10,655 nt of DNA from an uncultured Clostridia bacterium (lineage in GTDB: Bacteria; Bacillota; Clostridia; Oscillospirales; Oscillospiraceae). Numbering within the stretch: the stretch's first letter is position 1; each line of letters begins with the position of its first letter. Of the stretch, positions 1 through 5,884 are shown in pieces. The stretch lies in assembly GCA_945487445.1 (NCBI GenBank), contig CALYTU010000048.1, positions 1 through 10,655 of the forward strand, in the 5' to 3' direction. Position numbers and translations under genes: made by a program. The notes under the pieces are model-generated. The model was not told where the DNA came from. It saw nothing but the letters and a program-made list of their open reading frames with translations, and ran no database searches.

Positions 1-29
1 ATCCTCTTCGGGATCTTACGCAAATTGTA

Positions 30-56
30 AGCACAAAAGGACCGTCCCCTTGTGCT
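30..56. repeat. Imperfect 27-bp palindrome
   Basis: Arms AGCACAA/TTGTGCT (7 bp), then two mismatches, then GGAC/GTCC, around a single central base. No T-run follows on either strand, so it is not an obvious terminator. It may be an interspersed palindromic repeat; only one copy lies in this window. Confidence 0.5.
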
Positions 57-154
57 ACTCTCTGCTATTCTAAATCTTTTGGCTCAGGGTCAGCCAAGGT
101 CAGATTGATGGCCTTCTAACACAAAAATGCTCAACTTCTTATTGCAATTTGCGA

Positions 155-200
155 AAACAAAAAAAGCCCTTGCGAAATCTTAAGTGATTCCGCAAGGGCT
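155..200 (-). terminator. Intrinsic terminator, minus strand, no assigned gene
   Basis: A 10-bp stem AGCCCTTGCG/CGCAAGGGCT (165-174 with 191-200) extends by AATC/GATT after one mismatch, with loop TTAAGT. On the minus strand it is followed by seven T residues and a second T-run (the A-rich tract at 155-165 on the plus strand). This is a strong factor-independent terminator for leftward transcription. The rpsI transcript already has its own terminator near 425-464, so this one serves an unknown transcript or acts as a backup. Confidence 0.7.
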
Positions 201-308
201 ACAGGATGGTTTTATTCGGTTTTCTTTACTTCACGTTGTGACAAAGCGTTTCAAATGAAAGAGATAGGCAGGATAAGCGCCGATATTGTTACCCCAAAAT
301 GCCTAAAA

Positions 309-381
309 GTTGTTCCCGTGGTTGTCCCCGAAGTTGTCCCATAAAGGCGAAAAAAGGGGAGTTGTCCCCGAGTTGTCCCCG
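309..381. repeat. Cluster of five GTTGTCCCCG-like direct repeats
   Basis: Copies begin at 309 (GTTGTTCCCG), 321, 333 (last two bases differ), 361 and 372. Spacings are 12, 12, 28 and 11, so they do not keep one reading frame. On the minus strand the units read as repeated GDN/GTT-type codons ending at TAG. I infer either a decayed repetitive C-terminal coding tail, such as those seen on some phage-type integrases, or a short iteron-like cluster. Neither can be settled here. Confidence 0.45.
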
Positions 382-424
382 GTAAAAACGATTTGGTTGG
401 GTCAGGTTGAGTCAGAACAGAACA

Positions 425-464
425 AAAGAAAAACCCCGGAAAACCGCATGGTTCCGGGGTTTTT
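425..464 (-). terminator. Bidirectional intrinsic terminator of the rplM-rpsI operon
   Basis: About 19 nt past the rpsI stop, the arms AACCCCGGAA and TTCCGGGGTT pair, with an inner ACC/GGT extension, a small bulge and loop GCAT. The minus-strand transcript ends in TTTTTCTTTTGTT. The plus strand also has a T5 run, so it can work in both directions. Confidence 0.85.
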
Positions 465-482
465 GGGCATTTTAAAGTTGAA

Positions 483-887
483 TCAGCGCTTGCTGAACTG
501 CGGAGCGCGACGGGCGGCTTTGAGACCGTACTTCTTGCGCTCCTTCATTCTGGGGTCGCGGGTCAGGAAACCGGCAGCCTTCAGCTGGGCGCGGAATTCG
601 GGGTTGACCTCCAGCAGGGCGCGGGAGACGCCGTGGCGGATGGCGCCGGCCTGGCCGGTCACGCCGCCGCCCTCGACGGTGCAGACGATATCCACCTTGC
701 CGATGGTGCCGGTGGTGTTCAGGGGCTGACGGACGATGAGCTTCAGGGTCTCGAGGCCGAAGTAATCGTCGATGTCGCGGCCGTTGATGGTGATGGAGCC
801 GGTGCCGTTCTCATACACGCGGACTCTGGCCACGGAAGCCTTGCGGCGGCCGGTGCCGTAGTGATATGCTCTCTTGCTCTCGTACAT
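483..887 (-). CDS. rpsI: 30S ribosomal protein S9 (uS9)
   Basis: S9 is a small-subunit head protein whose C-terminal tail reaches the P-site tRNA. The 134-residue product is full length for the family (about 130). It shows the hallmark N-terminal segment GTGRRKASVARVRV (residues about 12-25), the GGGVTGQAGAIRHG block in the middle, and the basic tail ending ARRAPQFSKR that contacts tRNA. The start ATG is preceded by TAAGGAGGT, and the TAA of that string is the stop codon of rplM, so the two genes are 14 nt apart and likely translationally coupled. The order rplM-rpsI is the universal bacterial arrangement. Expression should come from the promoter upstream of rplM, and transcription should end at the hairpin near 425-464. 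Nothing looks abnormal. Confidence 0.98.
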   Translation of the reverse strand: MYESKRAYHYGTGRRKASVARVRVYENGTGSITINGRDIDDYFGLETLKLIVRQPLNTTGTIGKVDIVCTVEGGGVTGQAGAIRHGVSRALLEVNPEFRAQLKAAGFLTRDPRMKERKKYGLKAARRAPQFSKR

Positions 888-901
888 AGTTCGTTACCTC
901 C

Positions 902-1333
902 TTAGTCCTGGGTCCAGGCGACGGGCTTCTGAGCGGCGTTCTTGTGCTCGGCGCCCTTGTAGAGCTTCAGGCGGGTCATGGCGTTGCGGCCGATGGAGTT
1001 CTTGGGCAGCATGCCCTTGACAGCCAGCTCCATGGCGAAGTCGGAACGGGACTCCATGAGCAGACGGTACTTGGTTTCCTTCAGTCCGCCGATCCAGCCG
1101 GAGTGATGACGGTAGTACTTGTCTTCCATCTTCTTGCCGGTGAGAACAGCCTTGTCAGTGTTGATGATGATGACATAGTCGCCGCAGTCAACATTGGGGG
1201 TGAAATCAACCTTGTGCTTGCCGCGAAGCAGGTTGGCAGCGATGACGGCGGTGCGGCCCATGGGCTTACCGGCGGCGTCAATGACGTACCACTTGCGTTC
1301 CACGGTCTCTTTCTTTACCATTGTAGTGGACAT
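902..1333 (-). CDS. rplM: 50S ribosomal protein L13 (uL13)
   Basis: L13 is an early-assembling 23S rRNA-binding protein. The 143 residues match the usual length (about 142-147). Typical family blocks are visible: RKWYVIDAAGKPMGR near the N-terminus, AANLLRGKHKVDFTPNVDCG, the VLTGKKMEDKYYRHHSG segment, and the MLPKNSIGRNAMTRLKLY stretch near the C-terminus. The start is the ATG at 1333, placed 7 nt after a GGAGG (1341-1345); a second in-frame ATG four codons in has no ribosome binding site of its own. It is the first gene of an operon with rpsI. A near-consensus promoter (1413-1441) and a 5' leader hairpin (1380-1406) lie upstream, so autogenous control by L13 is plausible, as known for Firmicutes L13 leaders. 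Confidence 0.98.
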   Translation of the reverse strand: MSTTMVKKETVERKWYVIDAAGKPMGRTAVIAANLLRGKHKVDFTPNVDCGDYVIIINTDKAVLTGKKMEDKYYRHHSGWIGGLKETKYRLLMESRSDFAMELAVKGMLPKNSIGRNAMTRLKLYKGAEHKNAAQKPVAWTQD

Positions 1334-1379
1334 GATGTTTCCTCCGTATATCTCACATTTGATTTGACAAATTCACGCC

Positions 1380-1406
1380 GCGCGGGTACAATAGCCTTAC
1401 CCGCGC
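1380..1406 (-). promoter_or_regulatory. Candidate L13 leader hairpin in the rplM 5' UTR
   Basis: On the minus strand a perfect 9-bp stem GCGCGGGTA/TACCCGCGC closes a 9-nt loop AGGCTATTG. It begins about 6-7 nt downstream of the -10 box, so the hairpin should sit at the very 5' end of the transcript. About 46 nt then separate it from the rplM start. Firmicutes are known to carry an L13-binding leader RNA just before rplM. Location and size fit that family, but I have not compared it with the covariance model. Confidence 0.6.
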
Positions 1407-1412
1407 CTCGCT

Positions 1413-1441
1413 TTTATACCATATTTCCGTTCGGTTGTCAA
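1413..1441 (-). promoter_or_regulatory. SigA-type promoter of rplM-rpsI
   Basis: Read on the minus strand: -35 TTGACA (1436-1441), a 17-nt spacer, and -10 TATAAA (1413-1418) with an extended TG motif one base upstream of it. An A/T-rich tract (about 1442-1466) upstream of the -35 resembles an UP element. The predicted start is near 1406, giving a leader of about 73 nt. Confidence 0.9.
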
Positions 1442-1566
1442 CTGAATTTTTGCAAAATTTTATTTTCCCTCGGAGGAGCTTTCATTTTCTCCGAATATCT
1501 CTTGTTATCTCCTGTTTTCTCTCGTTCATTTTTATGATTGCCCGCTCTTCCGGTTTCATACCCGGG

Positions 1567-1646
1567 GATGTAGGGACTCATTGCCTGTCCGCCAATCTCT
1601 GTCCGCTTTCGGTTCCACGCGGACGAGCAACGCTCGTCCCTGCATC
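1567..1646. repeat. 80-bp imperfect inverted repeat upstream of ttcA (MITE/REP-like)
   Basis: Outer arms GATGTAGGGAC (1567-1577) and GTCCCTGCATC (1636-1646) match at 10 of 11 positions. Further in, GTCCGC pairs with GCGGAC. The right half also contains its own hairpin GGACGAGC/GCTCGTCC (1621-1639). Aligning the left half with the reverse complement of the right half gives one arm of about 26-28 bp with a few gaps. No clear target duplication flanks it. It lies in the 5' region of the thiolation gene and ends 19 nt before that gene's ATG. Confidence 0.55.
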
Positions 1647-1665
1647 AGCATTGGAAGGTGATTAC

Positions 1666-2382
1666 ATGCAGCACATGCTCTCTCTGTTTCGGTCCTGTGT
1701 GGACGACTACAACATGATTCAGGCCGGTGATCGGATCGCCGCAGGGGTTTCAGGGGGGAAGGACTCGCTGACGCTCCTGGTCCTGCTGGCAGAGCTGAAA
1801 CGCTTTTATCCCCGCCCCTTCGAGCTGGAGGCTTTTTCTGTGGACATGGGGCTGGGGGGAATGGACTTCTCCCCCATCGCCGCCCTCTGCGACCAGCTGG
1901 AGGTCCCCTTCCGCAAGATCGACACCCAGATCGGTCCGGTGCTGTTTGAGCACCGGCAGGAGAAGAACCCCTGCTCGCTGTGCGCGAAGATGCGGCGCGG
2001 CGCCCTCGGCAAGGCCATCACAGAGGCCGGCATCCACAAGATTGCCCTGGGCCACCACCGGGACGACGCGGTGGAGACCTTTTTCATGTCCCTGATTTAT
2101 GAGGGGCGGATCTCCTGCTTTGAGCCCGTGACATATCTGGACCGCACCGGCGTCACGCAGATCCGACCCATGCTCTACATCTCCGAACAGGCAGTCGCTC
2201 ACTTCGCGGCGCGATATGCCCTGCCTGTGGTCCACAACACCTGCCCTGCCGACAAGCACACGAAACGCGAGGAGATCAAGGACCTGGTCTTCGAGCTGAA
2301 CGGCCGCTATCCCGGGCTGAAGGACAAGGTCTTCGGGGCCATGCAGCGCTATCCGCTGTCCCAGTGGGAAATCCAAAGATAG
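1666..2382 (+). CDS. ttcA: TtcA-like tRNA 2-thiolation enzyme (PP-loop ATPase)
   Basis: Predicted cytoplasmic enzyme that adenylates a tRNA base and replaces oxygen with sulfur; TtcA proper makes 2-thiocytidine at position 32. The 238-residue protein has the PP-loop SGGKDS (29-34), the CSLC pair (C103, C106) followed by KMRRG, the GHHRDDAVETFF helix (129-140), and a third cysteine in NTCPAD (C193). The three cysteines match the set that binds the [4Fe-4S] cluster in TtcA. The open frame reaches back to 1435, but I chose the ATG at 1666 because GGAAGG lies 7 nt before it and homology starts there. It is shorter than the Escherichia coli protein (311 residues), as is common for clostridial relatives. 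The gene is divergent from rplM and ends before a strong hairpin. The exact tRNA target cannot be proved from sequence. Confidence 0.85.
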   Translation: MQHMLSLFRSCVDDYNMIQAGDRIAAGVSGGKDSLTLLVLLAELKRFYPRPFELEAFSVDMGLGGMDFSPIAALCDQLEVPFRKIDTQIGPVLFEHRQEKNPCSLCAKMRRGALGKAITEAGIHKIALGHHRDDAVETFFMSLIYEGRISCFEPVTYLDRTGVTQIRPMLYISEQAVAHFAARYALPVVHNTCPADKHTKREEIKDLVFELNGRYPGLKDKVFGAMQRYPLSQWEIQR

Positions 2383-2437
2383 TTTTCATGCGAATTACGG
2401 ATGAATGGGGGCCGGCAAAAGCAGTCCCGCAAAAAAT

Positions 2438-2463
2438 TGGGGTCAGCCAATGTGCTGACCCCA
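2438..2463 (+). terminator. Terminator after ttcA, probably bidirectional
   Basis: Perfect 10-bp stem TGGGGTCAGC/GCTGACCCCA with loop CAATGT, followed by TTTTCTG on the plus strand and by T6 on the minus strand. It lies 55 nt past the ttcA stop and could also stop leftward transcripts from the acyltransferase remnant. The 11-mer GGGTCAGCCAA in its left arm and loop recurs at 87-97. Confidence 0.75.
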
Positions 2464-2642
2464 TTTTCTGATTCTGGTGATCGATTGAACGCAGCCTAAC
2501 ATCTGAAGGCGGCCGCAAGATGCGGCGAAAACAATTCAAACCTGACGCAGGGGCGCTGATTGAGCGCGTGAAGCGCCGGCAGCCCGGTGGGCTGCTGCAT
2601 ACGTACGCAAATCCTATTCCGCTATTTGATCATCAGAACCTT
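2464..2642. other. Short intergenic stretch with one hairpin
   Basis: I see no gene here. The only structure is a 7-bp hairpin GCAGCCC/GGGCTGC at 2579-2595 without a T-run. It separates the ttcA terminator from the 3' end of the acyltransferase pseudogene. Confidence 0.4.
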
Positions 2643-3147
2643 TCACAGCGGTTTCCAGTTCAGCTTCCTGACAACTGTCATCAACAAAACAGAAGCCAGG
2701 ACAGTCAGAATGAATCTCGGGATCGTATCCCAAATATGAAACACCTTGGCGAAAAGGACCAGAAATGCCGTGTGGGTAAGAAAATCACAGAGCTCAGGTT
2801 CCTGCTCCACCGGCAAAGCTTCGGCGAAATCCAACTGTCATAAAGCGAGGCACACAAGCTAACCAAAAACAGCAGAACAGCCTGGATGATTCCAAACGGG
2901 ATATGATACAACGGCTGAGACCTTGTGAAGAGCAAAAACGGGATTATGACAGACGCGATGTACAGAAGCAGCAGCACAATCGGAAGCTGCTTCCAAGCAA
3001 TCAGCTTTTCCTCGTACTGTGCCATGAGATACCCGAGAAACACCAGGGGAAACCCTGTCATGATCACGTTGTTTTCCCATGAAAACACGTTATAAAAAGC
3101 CTGATATACCGCCCCTCCGAATCCGCCTGACAACTGCAATTCGTAAA

Positions 3148-3270
3148 GGGTATAGTTGCAAAGTGAGGACCTGCTACAAGATCTTGTATCCAAGAGTGAC
3201 GAAACGAGCGAATATGTTGTATGCCAAAACCATCAGTTTTTACTCAGGTCCTCACTTTGCGACTAACACT
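3148..3270. mobile_element. 123-bp MITE-like element, copy A, with 8-bp target duplication
   Basis: Subterminal inverted repeats of 21 bp (TAGTTGCAAAGTGAGGACCT and onward on the left; its reverse complement ending in GCGACTA on the right) match at 20 of 21 positions. The direct repeat TTCGTAAA stands at 3140-3147 and 3271-3278. The element carries no coding capacity and sits inside the acyltransferase gene. A second copy of identical length lies at 3917-4039. The two align without gaps at roughly three quarters identity, with conserved internal blocks such as ATGTTGTAT and ATCTTGT. The outermost five bases of the two ends do not pair well. Confidence 0.88.
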
Positions 3271-3612
3271 TTCGTAAATGAAGCGCAGCGCAAAGCCAAG
3301 CAGACACAGGAAATATCCAATCAGGAATGCCCGATAGCGCAGGACAACAGCCAGAATAATGACTCCCTCAATCAGGGCCAGCAGATACCAATACGGGGCG
3401 ATTCCCGCAAAAACGAATCTGCGTAAAACCACAAGAATCACATACAGGGTTGAACGGTCTGCGTGCAGATTCAATGCTTCCCCGGCAATTTGCGGCAGCC
3501 ACAAAACGCTCCAAAACAAGAAGACGATCAGAAGCGGCTTGATGTATCGGATGGTGAAGGCCCTGATATTCTCTTCGTTTTCGATTCTTTTTGAGAAGAA
3601 GAACCCGGAAAC

Positions 3613-3735
3613 GTATCTGTTCAGTATCCTGTCATTTCGAGGCGATTCATCGCCGAGAAATCCGTATTATCTACGCAAAAAGGAACGGATTTCTCACTTC
3701 GTTCGAAATGACAGATGGGGCTACTGAATAGATAC
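3613..3735. mobile_element. 123-bp MITE-like element of a second family, with 8-bp target duplication
   Basis: Terminal inverted repeats GTATCTGTTCAGTA (3613-3626) and its partner at 3722-3735 match at 13 of 14 positions. Inside lies a second nested pair, TGTCATTTCGA/TCGAAATGACA, and a third, GAGAAATCCG/CGGATTTCTC. The direct repeat CCGGAAAC flanks it at 3605-3612 and 3736-3743 (one extra shared base makes a 9-bp reading possible). The nested TGTCATTTCGA palindrome resembles a repeat I have met in many bacterial genomes, whose translation gives HFERSEKS. It splits the acyltransferase N-terminal region after the VSG codons. There is no transposase inside. Confidence 0.88.
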
Positions 3736-3916
3736 CCGGAAACCAAAAAGAAAAACGGGACTGCCTGACGGGTCATGCAGGGAACGAAGGCCACATCGTC
3801 CCCCAGCCCCATGTGAATGAAGATCACAAGGCAGGCGCAAAACAAGCGAAGCAGATCCAACAGCTTATAGCGACGGTTTGATTGCGTAATCATGGCTGCC
3901 TCCTTTGAACACAGAA

Positions 3917-4039
3917 GGGTATAGTCGCGAAGTGAGGACCTGCCGCAGTATCTTGTGGTCAGAATAAACGAGGTGAGCGGACATGTTGTATAGTTTGTCC
4001 CTCAGATTTTGTTCAGGTCCTCACATTGCGACTAACACG
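3917..4039. mobile_element. 123-bp MITE-like element, copy B, with decayed target duplication
   Basis: Same family, orientation and length as the element at 3148-3270, starting GGGTATAGTCGC and ending GCGACTAACACG. The 21-bp inverted repeats match at 19 positions. Flanks are ACACAGAA (3909-3916) and ACACGGAA (4040-4047), 7 of 8 identical, which suggests an 8-bp duplication with one later mutation. It landed immediately upstream of the ribosome binding site of the acyltransferase and 27 nt past the aspS stop. It may therefore have separated the acyltransferase from its promoter, and its inverted repeats could now fold as a hairpin at the end of the aspS transcript. Confidence 0.85.
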
Positions 4040-4074
4040 ACACGGAAAAGGGCAGAAGAAACGCGGCCAGCGCT

Positions 4075-5856
4075 TTATTCGCCCTCTGTTTCTTTTACAA
4101 TCGCGATATGAACCTCGTCCAACTGCTTTTGGGAGACCACGGTGGGGGCGTCCATCATGACATCCTGCGCCTTCTGGTTCATGGGGAAGGTGATGACCTC
4201 TCGGATGGATTCCTCGCCGGTCAGGAGCATAATCATGCGGTCCACGCCGGGAGCCGCGCCTGCATGGGGGGGCGCGCCGTAGGTGAAAGCGTTGTACATG
4301 GCCGGGAATTTCGCCTTGACCTCGGCCTCGCCCAGGCGGACCAGCTCAAAGGCCTTGACCATGATCTCCGGGTCGTGGTTCCGGACTGCGCCGGAGGCGG
4401 ATTCATAGCCGTTGATGACCAGGTCGTACTGGAAGGCAGTGATGGAAAGGGGATCCACCTCGCCGCGCTCGGCCTGTTCGAGAATCTCCAGACCGCCGTT
4501 GGGCATGGAGAACGGATTGTGGCAGAACTCCAGCTCGCCGCTCTCCTCGCCGATCTCGTACATGGGGAAGTCCACAATCCAGCAGATCTGATACTGTTCC
4601 TTGTCCATGTGGGCCGGGCAGAGATTGCCCAGCTTGACGCGCAGCACGCCGGCGGTCTTCTGGGCGGCGGATTTCTTTCCGGCGCTCAGACCCACGAAGC
4701 AGTTGGGAGTCAGACCCAGGGCGGAGACAACCTGATCCCGGACGGGCTGGATGAACTTGGCAATGCCGCCCACGATCTCGCCGTTTTCGTCCACGCGGAA
4801 CCAATAGGGCTTTTGCCCCGCCTGGATCTCCACGTCGGCGCAGAGCTTGTCGATCTGCTTGCGGGTGGCGTTGAAGTCGGTCACGACGATTGCCTTGACT
4901 GTGCTGCCCTCGAAGGGGCCGAAGCCGATGCCGCCGAGCAGGTCTGTGGCGTCGGTGATCTCCAGGTCGATGCGCAGGTCGGGCTTATCGGTGCCGTAGG
5001 TCTCCATGACGTCGTTATACCGAATTCGGCGGAAGGGGGCCGGGGTCACGCGGTCATAGCGGCCAAACTTTTTAAAGACCGGCTCGATCACAGCTTCCAG
5101 CACGCCCAGTACGTCATCCTGCGTGGCAAAGGCCATTTCCATGTCGAGCTGATAGAACTCGCCGGGGGTACGGTCGCCGCGGGCGTCCTCATCGCGGAAG
5201 CAGGGGGCAATCTGGAAATAGCGGTCGAAGCCCGCGGTCATGAGCAGCTGCTTGAACTGCTGGGGGGCCTGGGGCAGAGCATAGAACCTGCCGGGATGCT
5301 TGCGGGCGGGAACCAGATAGTCCCGGGCGCCCTCGGGAGAGGAGGCCGTCAGAATGGGCGTGGTCATCTCCAAAAAGCCCAGCTCGGTCATCCGGCGGCG
5401 GAGCTCCGCAACCACCTCGCAGCGGAGGATGATGTTCTTCTTCACGGCGGGGTTCCGCAGATCCAGATAGCGGTACTTCAGCCGGGTATCCTCGGCGGCC
5501 TCCCGGCTTCGGTTGATCTCAAAGGGCAGCTCGTTGTGCCGGCACTTGCCCAGCACCTCGATCCTTGTGGGAACGATCTCGATCTCACCGGTAGGAAGCT
5601 TGGGATTTTTGGAGTCCCGCTCCCGGACAACGCCATCCACAGCGACGGTGGTCTCCTTGTTCAAGGGCTTGATGACGTTCATCATGTCCTCGGTCTCAAT
5701 GACCACCTGGGTCGTGCCGTAGAAGTCCCGGATCACCACGAAGGCGAAGTTGGCGCTGACGGCCCGGACGTTCTCCATCCAGCCGACGATGCGGACGGAT
5801 TTGCCCGCGTCGGAGAGCCGGAGCTCCCCGCAGGTATGGGTTCTGTTCTGTGTCAT
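4075..5856 (-). CDS. aspS: Aspartate--tRNA ligase, bacterial type
   Basis: Class II synthetase that charges tRNA-Asp (possibly also tRNA-Asn if non-discriminating). The 593 residues comprise an N-terminal OB-fold anticodon domain (about 1-110) and a catalytic core with PQAPQQFKQLL (195-205). Motif 2 is FRDEDARGDRTPGEFYQLD (220-238), followed by a bacterial GAD insertion domain (about 290-420). Later come FCHNPFSMPNGG and motif 3 GAAPGVDRMIML (533-544). Residues 480-545 resemble the subclass also found in alphaproteobacteria. The usual anticodon-domain RRRDxG loop is not visible; residues 26-36 read WMENVRAVSAN. I chose ATG 5856 with GAGG 10 nt upstream; an in-frame TTG at 5874 would add six residues but removes the ribosome binding site. 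It lies 28 nt after the SGNH gene, so probably in its operon. No terminator of its own is evident before the element at 3917-4039. Confidence 0.96.
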   Translation of the reverse strand: MTQNRTHTCGELRLSDAGKSVRIVGWMENVRAVSANFAFVVIRDFYGTTQVVIETEDMMNVIKPLNKETTVAVDGVVRERDSKNPKLPTGEIEIVPTRIEVLGKCRHNELPFEINRSREAAEDTRLKYRYLDLRNPAVKKNIILRCEVVAELRRRMTELGFLEMTTPILTASSPEGARDYLVPARKHPGRFYALPQAPQQFKQLLMTAGFDRYFQIAPCFRDEDARGDRTPGEFYQLDMEMAFATQDDVLGVLEAVIEPVFKKFGRYDRVTPAPFRRIRYNDVMETYGTDKPDLRIDLEITDATDLLGGIGFGPFEGSTVKAIVVTDFNATRKQIDKLCADVEIQAGQKPYWFRVDENGEIVGGIAKFIQPVRDQVVSALGLTPNCFVGLSAGKKSAAQKTAGVLRVKLGNLCPAHMDKEQYQICWIVDFPMYEIGEESGELEFCHNPFSMPNGGLEILEQAERGEVDPLSITAFQYDLVINGYESASGAVRNHDPEIMVKAFELVRLGEAEVKAKFPAMYNAFTYGAPPHAGAAPGVDRMIMLLTGEESIREVITFPMNQKAQDVMMDAPTVVSQKQLDEVHIAIVKETEGE

Positions 5857-5884
5857 ATGTTCAATACCTCGCAAGATTTAGAAT

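Larger units (their letters stand above)
1..482. other. Gene-free region downstream of rpsI
   Basis: No convincing gene is visible on either strand. The stretch holds an imperfect palindrome (30-56), a small hairpin TTGGCT/AGCCAA (79-97), a minus-strand intrinsic terminator (155-200), a cluster of GTTGTCCCCG direct repeats (309-381) and the rpsI terminator (425-464). The only longer open frame on the plus strand (310-729) runs antisense into rpsI and has no ribosome binding site. A minus-strand frame across 309-385 reads a GDN-rich tail ending at a stop, but it has no start and is opened by an upstream stop, so it is at best a gene remnant. Base composition is lower in GC than the flanking ribosomal genes. 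Confidence 0.6.
2643..3893 (-). pseudogene. Acyltransferase family 3 membrane protein, broken by two insertions and a frameshift
   Basis: The N-terminal piece (from ATG 3893, after AGGAGG) carries the family signature LLRLFCACLVIFIHMG, with the conserved Arg and the catalytic-type His, then PFFFLVSG. There it is split by the element at 3613-3735. The middle piece (3612 down to 3271) continues FFFSKRIENEE and several membrane helices until the element at 3148-3270. The last piece runs from 3147 to about 2780, where one base appears lost: SSVIF in one frame is followed by LTHTAFLVLFAKVF in the next. It ends at TGA 2643. Removing each 123-bp element plus one 8-bp duplication (131 bp) restores the same frame both times. 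Adding back one base then gives 330 codons including stop, the usual family size. The intact parent would have been a multi-pass membrane O-acyltransferase acting on surface carbohydrate. It is lower in GC than its neighbours, suggesting acquisition. Confidence 0.9.

Noticed and set aside
1..30. Partial gene entering from the left edge on the plus strand
   Set aside because: Only nine codons precede a stop, which is not enough to call anything.
310..729. Plus-strand open frame of 139 codons
   Set aside because: It starts in the repeat cluster, crosses the terminator and runs antisense through rpsI.
1435..1665. N-terminal extension of the TtcA-like protein
   Set aside because: The extra 77 codons run through the rplM promoter region and the 80-bp palindrome and lack a ribosome binding site. 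Homology and a good GGAAGG support the ATG at 1666.
3621..3743. C-terminal HFERSEKS-like peptide on the acyltransferase N-terminal fragment
   Set aside because: It is the translation of the inserted palindromic element, not a protein domain.
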